Part shown: positions 1-5,918 of the stretch, piece after piece
Layout: each line of letters opens with the position of its first letter
Position numbering within the stretch: position 1 is the first letter of the stretch
Origin: Actinomycetes bacterium
GTDB taxonomy: Bacteria > Actinomycetota > Actinomycetes > Actinomycetales > Microbacteriaceae
Length of the DNA stretch: 7,803 nt
Assembly: GCA_030425055.1 (NCBI GenBank)
Contig: JAUHVN010000125.1
Location: 1-7,803, forward strand
Direction: 5' to 3'
The notes under the pieces: model-generated
Told to the model about the DNA's origin: nothing
Database searches by the model: none
What the model saw: the letters and a program-made list of their open reading frames with translations, nothing else
Program-made: the position numbers and the translations under genes

Positions 1-628
1 ACACGCCCATCACCAGCAGGATCAACCCTGACAGGAAGGCCAGCGTGATCGCCGCCCCCATGCCCTTGGCGGGGCCGGTGATCACGGCGATCCGGCGATG
101 GCCGAGCTCGATGAGGTGGCGGGTGGCGACGAGACCGCCGGTCCAATTCGCCGAGCCGACCGAGGGCACGTCCGGCGCCGGGTCGCCCGCCGGGTCGACG
201 ATGACCACCGGCATCCCGCGCGAGCGCAGCTTCTCGCGCTGGGCCGCGGCGATCTCCGAGAAGACGAGCACGACACCCGCGGGTCGCCGTCGCAGCACGC
301 CGTCGATCCAGTCGGGCGACGGCGAATGGCGGTCGCCCGACACGGTCAGTACGACCGACATGCCGGCCGCGTGGGCGACCTCCTCGACGCCCTCGATGAC
401 CTCCATCGACCAGCTCGGCTCGAGCTCGTGGAAGACGAGCTCGACGAATTCGGACTGCCGCTGCGCGTTGCGCCGGGTGTAGCCGTGGCGGTTCAGGTGC
501 TCCTCGAGGCGTGCGCGCGTCGCCGGCGCGACGTCGGTGCGGCCGTTGAGCACCTTCGACATCGTCGCGATCGAGACCCCCGCCTCGGCCGCGATCTCGG
601 CGAGGGTGATCCGTCCGTCCTCCGACAT
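1..628 (-). CDS. LacI-family transcriptional regulator, N-terminal half (runs off the window)
   Basis: Sugar-responsive DNA-binding repressor of the LacI/GalR family, probably controlling the divergent xylAB genes. The ATG at 626-628 gives MSEDGRITLAEIAAEAGVS. Residues about 7-52 form the LacI helix-turn-helix and hinge region (ITLAEIAAEAGVSIATMSKVLNG, then a hinge helix near RLEEHLNRHGY). The periplasmic-binding-protein-like effector domain starts near residue 61 (FVELVFHELEPSWSMEVIEGVEE) and includes GVVLVFSE, PVVIVDPAGDP and HLIELGHRRIAVITG. All of this is typical of the family. After T184-G185 the frame stays open, but residues 186-211 do not resemble LacI, where a segment such as SRxRxxGFxxAL is expected; see the separate entry for 2-79. 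A complete LacI protein has about 335-345 residues, so only the first half could be visible here in any case. No Shine-Dalgarno is seen; a TATCAT box lies 6 bases upstream of the ATG. Assignment to xylose is inferred from position only. Xylose operons are often controlled by ROK-type XylR, so a LacI-type regulator here is a local variant. Confidence 0.88.
   Translation of the reverse strand, partial: MSEDGRITLAEIAAEAGVSIATMSKVLNGRTDVAPATRARLEEHLNRHGYTRRNAQRQSEFVELVFHELEPSWSMEVIEGVEEVAHAAGMSVVLTVSGDRHSPSPDWIDGVLRRRPAGVVLVFSEIAAAQREKLRSRGMPVVIVDPAGDPAPDVPSVGSANWTGGLVATRHLIELGHRRIAVITGPAKGMGAAITLAFLSGLILLVMGV
2..79 (-). other. Non-LacI segment fused in frame to the LacI gene (SDR-like or membrane-like)
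   Basis: Reading on in the LacI frame from T184-G185, the protein becomes TGPAKGMGAAI, then TLAFLSGLILLVMGV, up to the window edge. This does not fit the LacI effector domain. Two readings are possible. T-G-P-A-K-G-M-G exactly fits the TGxxxGxG nucleotide-binding motif of short-chain dehydrogenases, and the preceding IAVITG would serve equally as their first strand. Alternatively, the hydrophobic stretch GAAITLAFLSGLILLVMGV could be a membrane helix. LacI (GHRRIAVITG) and dehydrogenases (VxVITG) share a similar coding stretch at the switch point, so a deletion, a recombination event or an assembly chimera could have joined them. Only about 26 residues are visible, so neither reading is secure. 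Confidence 0.4.
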
Positions 629-640
629 GTTCCGATGATA
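629..640 (-). promoter_or_regulatory. Leaderless-type -10 box of the LacI-family gene
   Basis: On the minus strand TATCAT (complement of 635-640) is followed by six bases and then the ATG, with no Shine-Dalgarno between. A TANNNT box 6-7 bases before ATG is the layout of leaderless actinobacterial transcripts. The box lies inside CCGAT-GAT-ATCGG (632-644), a 5-bp inverted repeat with a three-base centre that could be an autoregulatory site. No convincing -35 was found. Confidence 0.5.
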
Positions 641-649
641 TCGGCGACA

Positions 650-714
650 GTTTCGAACGACGGATGCCGCAGTGGACGAGGCATCCGATCTGGTATAGGT
701 TGTTAACCGCAACA
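650..714 (+). promoter_or_regulatory. xylA promoter and candidate LacI-type operators in the divergent region
   Basis: The 104 bases between the LacI gene and xylA hold a plausible sigma-70-like promoter: TGGACG (673-678), a 17-base spacer and TAGGTT (696-701), with TATAGG (694-699) as an alternative -10. Two candidate operators stand out. GTTTCGAAC (650-658) has a perfect TTCGAA core with a central CG, as LacI-family sites often do. TGTTAACCGCAACA (701-714) has TGTT/AACA arms six bases apart and overlaps the expected transcription start, a good position for repression. Both are short and imperfect, so they are suggestions. The xylA Shine-Dalgarno AAAGGAG follows at 722-728. Confidence 0.5.
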
Positions 715-732
715 TTTCCGCAAAGGAGCGCC

Positions 733-1923
733 ATGCCCACTCCCACTCCCGCCGACAAGTTCTCGTTCGGCCTCTGGACCATCGGCTATAACGGCACCGA
801 CCCGTTCGGCGGACCGACCCGGCACGCGCTCGACGTCGTGCACGCGGTCGAGAAGCTCGCCGAGCTCGGCGCGTACGGCCTGACCTTCCACGACGACGAC
901 CTGTTCGCGTTCGGCTCGACCGACGCGCACCGGCAGTCCCAGATCGACCGCCTGAAGGGCGCGCTCGCCGACACCGGCCTCATCGTGCCGATGGTGACCA
1001 CCAACCTGTTCTCGGCCCCCGTCTTCAAGGACGGCGGCTTCACCTCGAACGACCGCCAGGTGCGCCGCTACGCGCTGCGCAAGGTCTTCCGCCAGCTCGA
1101 CCTCGGCGCCGAGCTGGGCGCGAAGACGTTCGTGATGTGGGGCGGCCGCGAAGGCGCCGAGTACGACTCGGCTAAGGACATCCGCGCCGCGCTCGAGCGG
1201 TACCGCGAGGCCGTCAACCTGCTCGGCGACTACGTCACCGACAAGGGCTACGACATCCGGTTCGCGATCGAGCCGAAGCCCAACGAGCCGCGCGGCGACA
1301 TCCTGCTGCCCACGCTCGGGCACGCGATCGCGTTCATCGACTCGCTCGAGCGGCCCGAACTCGTCGGCTTGAACCCCGAGGTGGGGCATGAGCAGATGGC
1401 GGGCCTGAACTTCGCCGCGGGCATCGCGCAGGCGCTGTACCACGGCAAGCTCTTCCACATCGACCTCAACGGCCAGCGCGGCATCAAGTACGACCAGGAC
1501 CTCGTGTTCGGCCACGGCGACTTGCACAACGCGTTCGCGCTCGTCGATCTGCTCGAGAACGGCGGCCCCGGCGGGGTTCCGGCCTACGAGGGTCCCCGCC
1601 ACTTCGACTACAAGCCCAGTCGCACCGAGGACGAGACCGGTGTGTGGGAGTCGGCCGCCGCCAACATGCGCACCTACCTGCTGCTCAAGGAGCGCGCGGC
1701 TGCCTTCCGCGCCGACCCCGAGGTGCAGGAGGCACTCGCGGCCGCCAAGGTCGACGAGCTGTCGGTGCCGACGCTGGGCGACGGCGAGTCGTACGACGAC
1801 TTCCTCGCCGACCGCTCGGCCTTCGAGGACTTCGACGCCGACGCGTACCTCGGCGGCAAGGGCTTCGGCTTCGTGCGCCTGCAGCAGCTGGCCACCGAGC
1901 ACCTGCTGGGCGCGCGCGGCTGA
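733..1923 (+). CDS. xylA: Xylose isomerase
   Basis: Converts D-xylose to D-xylulose (and glucose to fructose) in the cytoplasm; a metal-dependent TIM-barrel enzyme, normally tetrameric. At 396 residues it matches the short actinobacterial class I enzymes (about 388). Active-site residues follow Streptomyces XylA almost one for one: W15 and F25; catalytic H53 and D56 in TFHDDDLFAFGS; F93; W136; E180 and K182 in IEPKPNEPRG; E216 and H219 in NPEVGHEQMAGLNF; D244; D254 and D256 in KYDQD; and D292 in HFDYKPSRTED. Compared from memory with Streptomyces, about six extra residues (NGGPGGVPAY region, 276-285) precede the last metal ligand. The ATG at 733 is supported by AAAGGAG four bases upstream and by the conserved FSFGLWTIGYN start; reading further upstream would only translate the promoter. 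It is first in the operon, 108 bases before xylB, and divergent from the LacI-type gene that probably represses it. Confidence 0.97.
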   Translation: MPTPTPADKFSFGLWTIGYNGTDPFGGPTRHALDVVHAVEKLAELGAYGLTFHDDDLFAFGSTDAHRQSQIDRLKGALADTGLIVPMVTTNLFSAPVFKDGGFTSNDRQVRRYALRKVFRQLDLGAELGAKTFVMWGGREGAEYDSAKDIRAALERYREAVNLLGDYVTDKGYDIRFAIEPKPNEPRGDILLPTLGHAIAFIDSLERPELVGLNPEVGHEQMAGLNFAAGIAQALYHGKLFHIDLNGQRGIKYDQDLVFGHGDLHNAFALVDLLENGGPGGVPAYEGPRHFDYKPSRTEDETGVWESAAANMRTYLLLKERAAAFRADPEVQEALAAAKVDELSVPTLGDGESYDDFLADRSAFEDFDADAYLGGKGFGFVRLQQLATEHLLGARG

Positions 1924-1934
1924 CGCCGCGGCAT

Positions 1935-2012
1935 CCGTGTCCCACTCTCGGCACGCCTTGTCCCGGATCCGGTTCAACCGGAGGGCCCTGAGCCGCCGGA
2001 AGTGGGACACGG
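1935..2012. repeat. 78-base segment with 18-base imperfect inverted-repeat ends between xylA and xylB
   Basis: The ends carry a perfect 12-bp inverted repeat, CCGTGTCCCACT (1935-1946) and AGTGGGACACGG (2001-2012). The match extends to 16 of 18 positions if the next six bases on each side are included (1935-1952 and 1995-2012). A second TGTCCC at 1959-1964 lies exactly 21 bases after the first at 1938-1943. Inside are palindromes CCGGATCCGG (1964-1973 region), CCGGTTCAACCGG (1969-1981) and GGGCCC (1983-1988). Long matching ends plus an internal repeat two helical turns away resemble transposon ends, so a MITE-like remnant is possible. An intercistronic mRNA stem that tunes xylA against xylB expression, or a regulator site, is the alternative. 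No clear target duplication is seen. Confidence 0.6.
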
Positions 2013-2031
2013 CCGGTCACAAGGAGGCGCC

Positions 2032-3372
2032 ATGGCGCTCGTGATGGGGGTCGACTCGTCGACCCAGTCGTGCAAGGTCGTGATCGCGGACGCTTCGTCG
2101 GCGCTCAGCGCGAGCGGCGCGAACCCGGGCATCGTGGTCCGCGCGGGCCGCGGAGTCCACCCCGACGGCACCGAGGTCGACCCCGACGCATGGTGGGACG
2201 CGCTGCAGCAGGCCATCGCCGCCGCCGGCGGGCTCGACGACGTCGATGCCTGGGCGATCGGCGGCCAGCAGCACGGCATGGTGGTCCTCGACGCCGACGG
2301 CCGCGTCATCCGGCCGGCGCTGCTGTGGAACGACACCCGTTCGGCGGGGGCCGCGGCCGACCTGATCGCCGAGTTCGGCGCGGCCGACCTCGCGCAGCGC
2401 ACCGGCCTCGTGCCGGTGGCATCCTTCACGATCACGAAGCTCCGCTGGCTGCGCGACCACGAGCCCGACCACGCGGCGCGCGTCGCCGCCGTCGCGCTGC
2501 CGCACGACTGGCTCACGTGGCGGCTGCGCGGCTTCGGCCCCGCCGACGAGTCGCCGCGCGGGCCCGTGCTCGACGAGCTCGTCACCGATCGGTCGGATGC
2601 CTCGGGCACCGGCTACTGGAACCCCGAGACCGGCGGTTACGACCGCGATCTGCTCGCCGCCGCCCTCGGTCACGATGCGGTGCTGCCGCGCGTGCTCGGA
2701 CCCGACGAGTGGGTGACGGATGCCGACGGCCGCCGCGTCGGACCGGGCGCGGGTGACAACGCCGGCGCCGCCCTCGGCCTCGGCGCGGGGCCCGGTGACG
2801 TCGTCGTCTCGATCGGCACGAGCGGCACGGTCTTCGCGGTGAGCGAGCACCGCACGATCGACCCGACCGGCACGGTGGCCGGCTTCGCCGACTGCACCGG
2901 CCGCTTCCTGCCGCTGGTCGCGACCCTCAACGCCGCGCGCGTGCTCGACGCCATCGCGCGGCTGCTCGACGTCGACCACACCGAGCTCAGCCGGCTCGCG
3001 CTCGCCGCGGCATCCGGTGCCGGCGGCCTGGCGCTGCAGCCGTACTTCGAGGGCGAGCGCACGCCGAACCTTCCGGATGCCACGGCCACCCTCAGCGGCA
3101 TGACCCTCGCTTCGACGACGCGCGAGAACCTCGCGCGCGCCGCCGTCGAGGGCATGCTCGCCGGCCTCGGCGCCGGGCTCGACGCGCTGCGCGACCTCGA
3201 CGTGCCGCTGCGCCGAGCGCTGCTGATCGGCGGCGGCGCGCAGTCCGAGGCGGTGCGGGCGATCGCCCCGGATGTGCTCGGGATGCCGGTCGAGGTGCCG
3301 CCGCCGGGCGAGTACGTCGCGGTCGGCGCCGCGCGGCAGGCTTCACAGGTGCTTGCTAGTTCCGCTTCCTAG
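2032..3372 (+). CDS. xylB: Xylulokinase, C-terminally shortened
   Basis: FGGY-family kinase that phosphorylates D-xylulose to D-xylulose 5-phosphate with ATP, feeding the pentose phosphate pathway. Visible signatures are the first phosphate loop GVDSSTQSCK (6-15), IGGQQHGMVVLD (77-87), LLWNDTRS (97-104), ITKLRWL, TDRSDASGTGYW (185-196), the catalytic-base segment GAGDNAGAALG (D242), the second phosphate loop SIGTSGTVF (260-268), QPYFEGERTPNLPDA (336-350) and the ATP-site GGGAQS (400-405) with EYVAVGAARQA. Start chosen at 2032 because AAGGAGG (2021-2027) sits four bases upstream; the in-frame codon at 2002 lies inside the inverted repeat. The protein has 446 residues, whereas xylulokinases usually have about 460-485. 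It ends at QASQVLASSAS, just where homologues continue for roughly 25-40 residues after AAWVL. No frameshift explains this; the next gene begins 10 bases later. Activity is likely, since the active site is intact, but this is not proven. Confidence 0.94.
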   Translation: MALVMGVDSSTQSCKVVIADASSALSASGANPGIVVRAGRGVHPDGTEVDPDAWWDALQQAIAAAGGLDDVDAWAIGGQQHGMVVLDADGRVIRPALLWNDTRSAGAAADLIAEFGAADLAQRTGLVPVASFTITKLRWLRDHEPDHAARVAAVALPHDWLTWRLRGFGPADESPRGPVLDELVTDRSDASGTGYWNPETGGYDRDLLAAALGHDAVLPRVLGPDEWVTDADGRRVGPGAGDNAGAALGLGAGPGDVVVSIGTSGTVFAVSEHRTIDPTGTVAGFADCTGRFLPLVATLNAARVLDAIARLLDVDHTELSRLALAAASGAGGLALQPYFEGERTPNLPDATATLSGMTLASTTRENLARAAVEGMLAGLGAGLDALRDLDVPLRRALLIGGGAQSEAVRAIAPDVLGMPVEVPPPGEYVAVGAARQASQVLASSAS

Positions 3373-3375
3373 CCT
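3370..3375 (+). promoter_or_regulatory. Leaderless-type -10 box before the alarmone synthetase gene
   Basis: TAGCCT (3370-3375) is followed by seven bases and the ATG at 3383. The first three bases of this box are the stop codon of xylB. GGAG at 3376-3379 is only three bases from the ATG, too close for a normal Shine-Dalgarno. The local sequence from 3341 is poorer in GC than its surroundings, as promoters are. No good -35 at 16-18 bases was found. Read-through from xylAB is also possible. Confidence 0.4.
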
Positions 3376-3382
3376 GGAGCGC

Positions 3383-4108
3383 ATGCCGACTCCCGCGTCG
3401 CCCGCGTCCGTCATCCCGCCCGACGAGCTCGAGATCCGGGTGTCGCCGGCCGAGCTGAGGGAGCTGCGCGATGAGCTGCAGCGGTTCCTCATGGAGTACC
3501 GCTTCGGGCTGCGCGAGATCGAGACGAAGGTCGAGATCCTGCGCGAGGAGTTCCAGCTCGTGCACGACTACAACCCGATCGAGCACGTCTCCAGCCGCGT
3601 GAAGTCGCCCGACAGCCTCGTCGAGAAGGTGCAGCGCAAAGGCATCGACGGCGATCTGCCCTCGATCCGCGCGGCGATCACCGACATCGCCGGCATGCGC
3701 GTGACGTGCAGCTTCGTCGCCGACGCCTACCGCCTCTTCGATCTGCTCGTCGCGCAGGACGACGTGCGCCTGGTGCAGGTCAAGGACTACATCGCCGAGC
3801 CCAAGGCGAACGGCTACAAGAGCCTGCACGCGATCGTCGAAGTGCCCGTCTTCCTCTCGACCGGTCGCATCGACGTGCCCGTCGAGGTGCAGTTCCGCAC
3901 GATCGCGATGGACTTCTGGGCGAGCCTCGAGCACAAGATCTACTACAAGTACGACGCGCACGTGCCGGGTGACCTGCTCGCCAGCCTGACGGATGCCGCC
4001 GATGCCGCGGCAGAGCTCGACGAGCGCATGGAGCGCCTGCACCGCGAGATCCGCGGCGGTTCCGCCACGCCGCCGACCCCCGGCACGTCGCGCGTCCTGC
4101 GCGCCTGA
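3383..4108 (+). CDS. Small alarmone synthetase (RelA/SpoT synthetase domain, YjbM/RelQ type)
   Basis: Transfers pyrophosphate from ATP to GDP or GTP to make (p)ppGpp-type alarmones of the stringent response; cytosolic. The 241-residue protein has only the synthetase domain: no HD hydrolase domain, TGS or ACT region is present, which separates it from long Rel proteins. Motifs, in order: a helical N-terminus (ELRELRDELQRFLMEYRFGLREIETKVEIL), HVSSRVKSPDSLVEKVQRKG (68-87), ITDIAGMRVTC with metal-binding D101, VKDYIAEPKANGYKSLHAIV (the G-loop region, 133-152), and VEVQFRTIAMDFWASLEHKIYYK with catalytic E168. The helix after residue 195 is of the kind that builds the tetramer in RelQ/RelP enzymes; the last 20 residues are a low-complexity tail. 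The ATG at 3383 starts 10 bases after the xylB stop. Expression may come from its own leaderless-type promoter, from the xyl operon, or both. The exact subfamily name is not assigned. Confidence 0.93.
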   Translation: MPTPASPASVIPPDELEIRVSPAELRELRDELQRFLMEYRFGLREIETKVEILREEFQLVHDYNPIEHVSSRVKSPDSLVEKVQRKGIDGDLPSIRAAITDIAGMRVTCSFVADAYRLFDLLVAQDDVRLVQVKDYIAEPKANGYKSLHAIVEVPVFLSTGRIDVPVEVQFRTIAMDFWASLEHKIYYKYDAHVPGDLLASLTDAADAAAELDERMERLHREIRGGSATPPTPGTSRVLRA

Positions 4109-4131
4109 CGGCAGGCGGGCACCCCCACCGC

Positions 4132-4151
4132 TCGCCCGGGCGGCCGGGCGA
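4132..4151 (+). terminator. GC-rich hairpin after the alarmone synthetase gene
   Basis: TCGCCCGG (4132-4139) and CCGGGCGA (4144-4151) form a perfect 8-bp stem with a GCGG loop. It lies 24 bases after the stop codon and just before the likely promoter of the next gene, a sensible place for a terminator. There is no T-run, which is common for actinobacterial hairpins, so termination is inferred from position and shape only. Confidence 0.45.
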
Positions 4152-4157
4152 CTCGGG

Positions 4158-4163
4158 TAGCAT
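4158..4163 (+). promoter_or_regulatory. Leaderless-type -10 box before the LuxR-type gene
   Basis: TAGCAT (4158-4163) is followed by seven bases (CCCAGCC) and the ATG at 4171. No Shine-Dalgarno is present. The arrangement matches the alarmone synthetase start (TANNNT, seven bases, ATG). No clear -35 is visible, since the preceding hairpin fills that position. Confidence 0.45.
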
Positions 4164-4170
4164 CCCAGCC

Positions 4171-5775
4171 ATGGCGGACGGCGGCCTGCTCGAACGCGCC
4201 CGCGCGGACTACCGCGCGCGGCGCTGGCAGGACGCGCGGGATGCGTACGCGGAACTCGAGACCGCACTCGATCCCGACGACCTGCGCCGGTACGCCGAGA
4301 CGCAGTGGTGGCTCGGCGAGATCGATGCGTGCCTGCGTCTGCTCGACGCGGCCATCCGGCTCCTGCCCACCGACGCGGAGAAGACCGCCGAGCTCGCGCT
4401 GGTCATCGCGCTCGTCCGCTACACGCGCGGCGATGCGACCATGGGGGCGGCGTGGGTCCGTCGCGCGGCCCGCATCCTCGCCGCGCATCCCGACTCCGTG
4501 CAGCACATCTACCTCATCTATTCCCGAGCGGGAATGGGACTCGACGACTCGGGTGTCCTGTGGTCGACGGACGCGGCAGACCGGGCCGCAGCCGTGGCCG
4601 CACGCCTCGGGCGGGCCGATGCCGATGCCCTGAGTCTCGTTGTCGCGGGCATGCGGGCGCTGCGGGAGGGCGAGGTCTCCGAAGCGTTCGACCGGCTCGA
4701 CGACGCGATGCTGCACGTCGTCGCCGGTGACGTGCCGCCGATCTGGGCGAGCGACGTTCTGTGCACCACGATCCACGCGTGCGACGAGGTCGCCGACTTC
4801 CGTCGGATGGATGCCTGGACGCGGGCCACCGAAGAGTGGAGCGCCGCCAACGGGGCGCCGCCGGTGTACACGGGCGTGTGCCGCGTCCATCGGCTCGAGC
4901 TGCAGTCGGCCGGCGGCGACTGGCCGCGCATCGAGGGTGAGCTCGAGTCGGTGTGCGAGGCCATCGCGGCGACGGATGCGTGGATCGCCGGCACCGGGTG
5001 GTACCAGCTCGGCGAGCTGCGGCGGCTGCGCGGTGACGGAGTCGGGGCGCGGGTGGCCTACGGGCAGGCCCGCGTGCGTGGGATCGAGCCCCTTCCGGGG
5101 GCGGCGCTGCTCGACCTGCAGGACGGTCGCGCCGACCGCGCGTGGACGATGCTCACGAGTGCGCTCGCGCCGGGCGACGCGCTGCGTCGCTCGAGACTGC
5201 TGCGTGCAGCCGTCGAGGTCGCCCTCGCGGGAGGACGACGCGCGGACGCCGGTGTGCTGAGCGAGGAGCTCGATGCGGCGGCGACGCGTTTCGGCAGCGA
5301 CGGGCTGAAGGCCTGGGCCGCGCAGGCGCGTGCGATGGTCGGGCTCGCGGACGGCGACGGTCCGGGTGCGGTCGAGGCCGCGAACGAGGCGCTCGAGCTG
5401 TTCCGCCGCCTCGGGCGCCGCTGGGATCAGGCGCACGTCCTCACCGCCTCGGCCCGCGCGTTCGAGCTGTGCGCCGATCACGACGCGGCCGCCGGGGCGC
5501 GGATCCGTGCACACGAGATCCTCGAAGACCTCGGTGCCGCGCCGATCGTGATCCATCTCCCCGACGACGAGGACGACGTGCTCACGGCGCGCGAGCGCGA
5601 AGTGATCGCGCTGGTGGCGGAGGGGCATCCGAATCGGCGCATCGCGCAGGAGCTCGTCATCAGCGAGAAGACGGTCGGCCGTCATCTCGCGAACATCTAC
5701 ATCAAGCTCGGCGTCTCGACGCGCACCGCGGCATCGGCGTGGTGGCACGCGCACAGCGCGCGCAGCCGTCGCTGA
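4171..5775 (+). CDS. LuxR-type transcriptional regulator with a helical (TPR-like) repeat body
   Basis: A 534-residue regulator. The C-terminus is a clear LuxR/FixJ helix-turn-helix (about 469-525): LTAREREVIALVAEGHPNRR, IAQELVISEKTVGRHLANIY, IKLGVSTRTAASAW. E477 and the EKTVGRHL recognition helix are canonical. Residues 1-460 are almost entirely short paired alpha helices of the TPR kind (for example ARADYRARRWQDARDAYAEL at the N-terminus and AVEAANEALELFRRLGRRWD near 368-387), as in the MalT-like sensor part of large LuxR regulators. I see no Walker A loop, receiver or PAS domain, so it is not a full-length MalT/LAL protein or a two-component regulator. It probably senses a ligand or partner protein through the repeats. 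The start at 4171 is preferred because the -10-like box lies directly upstream. The downstream methyltransferase gene, 143 bases away on the same strand behind a palindrome, is the best candidate target. Confidence 0.88.
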   Translation: MADGGLLERARADYRARRWQDARDAYAELETALDPDDLRRYAETQWWLGEIDACLRLLDAAIRLLPTDAEKTAELALVIALVRYTRGDATMGAAWVRRAARILAAHPDSVQHIYLIYSRAGMGLDDSGVLWSTDAADRAAAVAARLGRADADALSLVVAGMRALREGEVSEAFDRLDDAMLHVVAGDVPPIWASDVLCTTIHACDEVADFRRMDAWTRATEEWSAANGAPPVYTGVCRVHRLELQSAGGDWPRIEGELESVCEAIAATDAWIAGTGWYQLGELRRLRGDGVGARVAYGQARVRGIEPLPGAALLDLQDGRADRAWTMLTSALAPGDALRRSRLLRAAVEVALAGGRRADAGVLSEELDAAATRFGSDGLKAWAAQARAMVGLADGDGPGAVEAANEALELFRRLGRRWDQAHVLTASARAFELCADHDAAAGARIRAHEILEDLGAAPIVIHLPDDEDDVLTAREREVIALVAEGHPNRRIAQELVISEKTVGRHLANIYIKLGVSTRTAASAWWHAHSARSRR

Positions 5776-5805
5776 CGAACCGATCGGCGACGGGCGTCCG
5801 ACCCG

Positions 5806-5844
5806 TCTGCATCGAATGATGCAGATGCGCCTCGGCAAGATGCA
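5806..5844. promoter_or_regulatory. 20-bp palindrome plus a third half-site, candidate LuxR-type operator
   Basis: TCTGCATC (5806-5813) and GATGCAGA (5818-5825) are perfect inverted arms with the four-base spacer GAAT. A further GATGCA at 5839-5844 repeats the second half-site exactly 21 bases downstream, that is on the same DNA face. The site lies in the 143-base spacer between the LuxR-type gene and the methyltransferase gene. A 20-bp dyad is the usual size for LuxR-type operators. Binding by the neighbouring regulator is inferred. The spacer also holds weak -10-like sequences (TAGCGT at 5880-5885) without a convincing -35. Confidence 0.5.
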
Positions 5845-5918
5845 CTGTTCTCCCGACGCGGCCGATGCCGGCCGATTCGTAGCGTCGCAGCATACGGAAT
5901 CCACCGAAGGAGAGAACG

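Noticed and set aside
98..706. Plus-strand open frame opposite the LacI-family gene
   Set aside because: Arg/Asp-rich translation with no motif, against a clear LacI helix-turn-helix and effector domain on the minus strand.
1961..1990. tRNA-like GGTTCAACC between xylA and xylB
   Set aside because: The flanking bases do not give a five-pair T stem, and no anticodon or acceptor arms can be built around it.
703..2010. Minus-strand open frame (435 residues) opposite xylA
   Set aside because: XylA has every catalytic residue and a strong ribosome-binding site; the antisense product shows only Val/Glu/Arg-rich low-complexity sequence.
2002..2031. Earlier in-frame GTG start for xylB
   Set aside because: It lies in the inverted repeat and upstream of the strong AAGGAGG site; the ATG at 2032 has ideal spacing and gives the normal kinase N-terminus.
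3383..4108. Toxin-type alarmone synthetase (toxSAS) with an adjacent antitoxin
   Set aside because: The sequence follows the housekeeping RelQ/YjbM-like pattern and there is no small partner gene directly next to it.
3943..5904. Long minus-strand open frame (653 residues) opposite the LuxR-type gene
   Set aside because: It is rich in Arg, Pro and Ala with no domain pattern, overlaps a gene with clear motifs, and such antisense frames are expected in GC-rich DNA.
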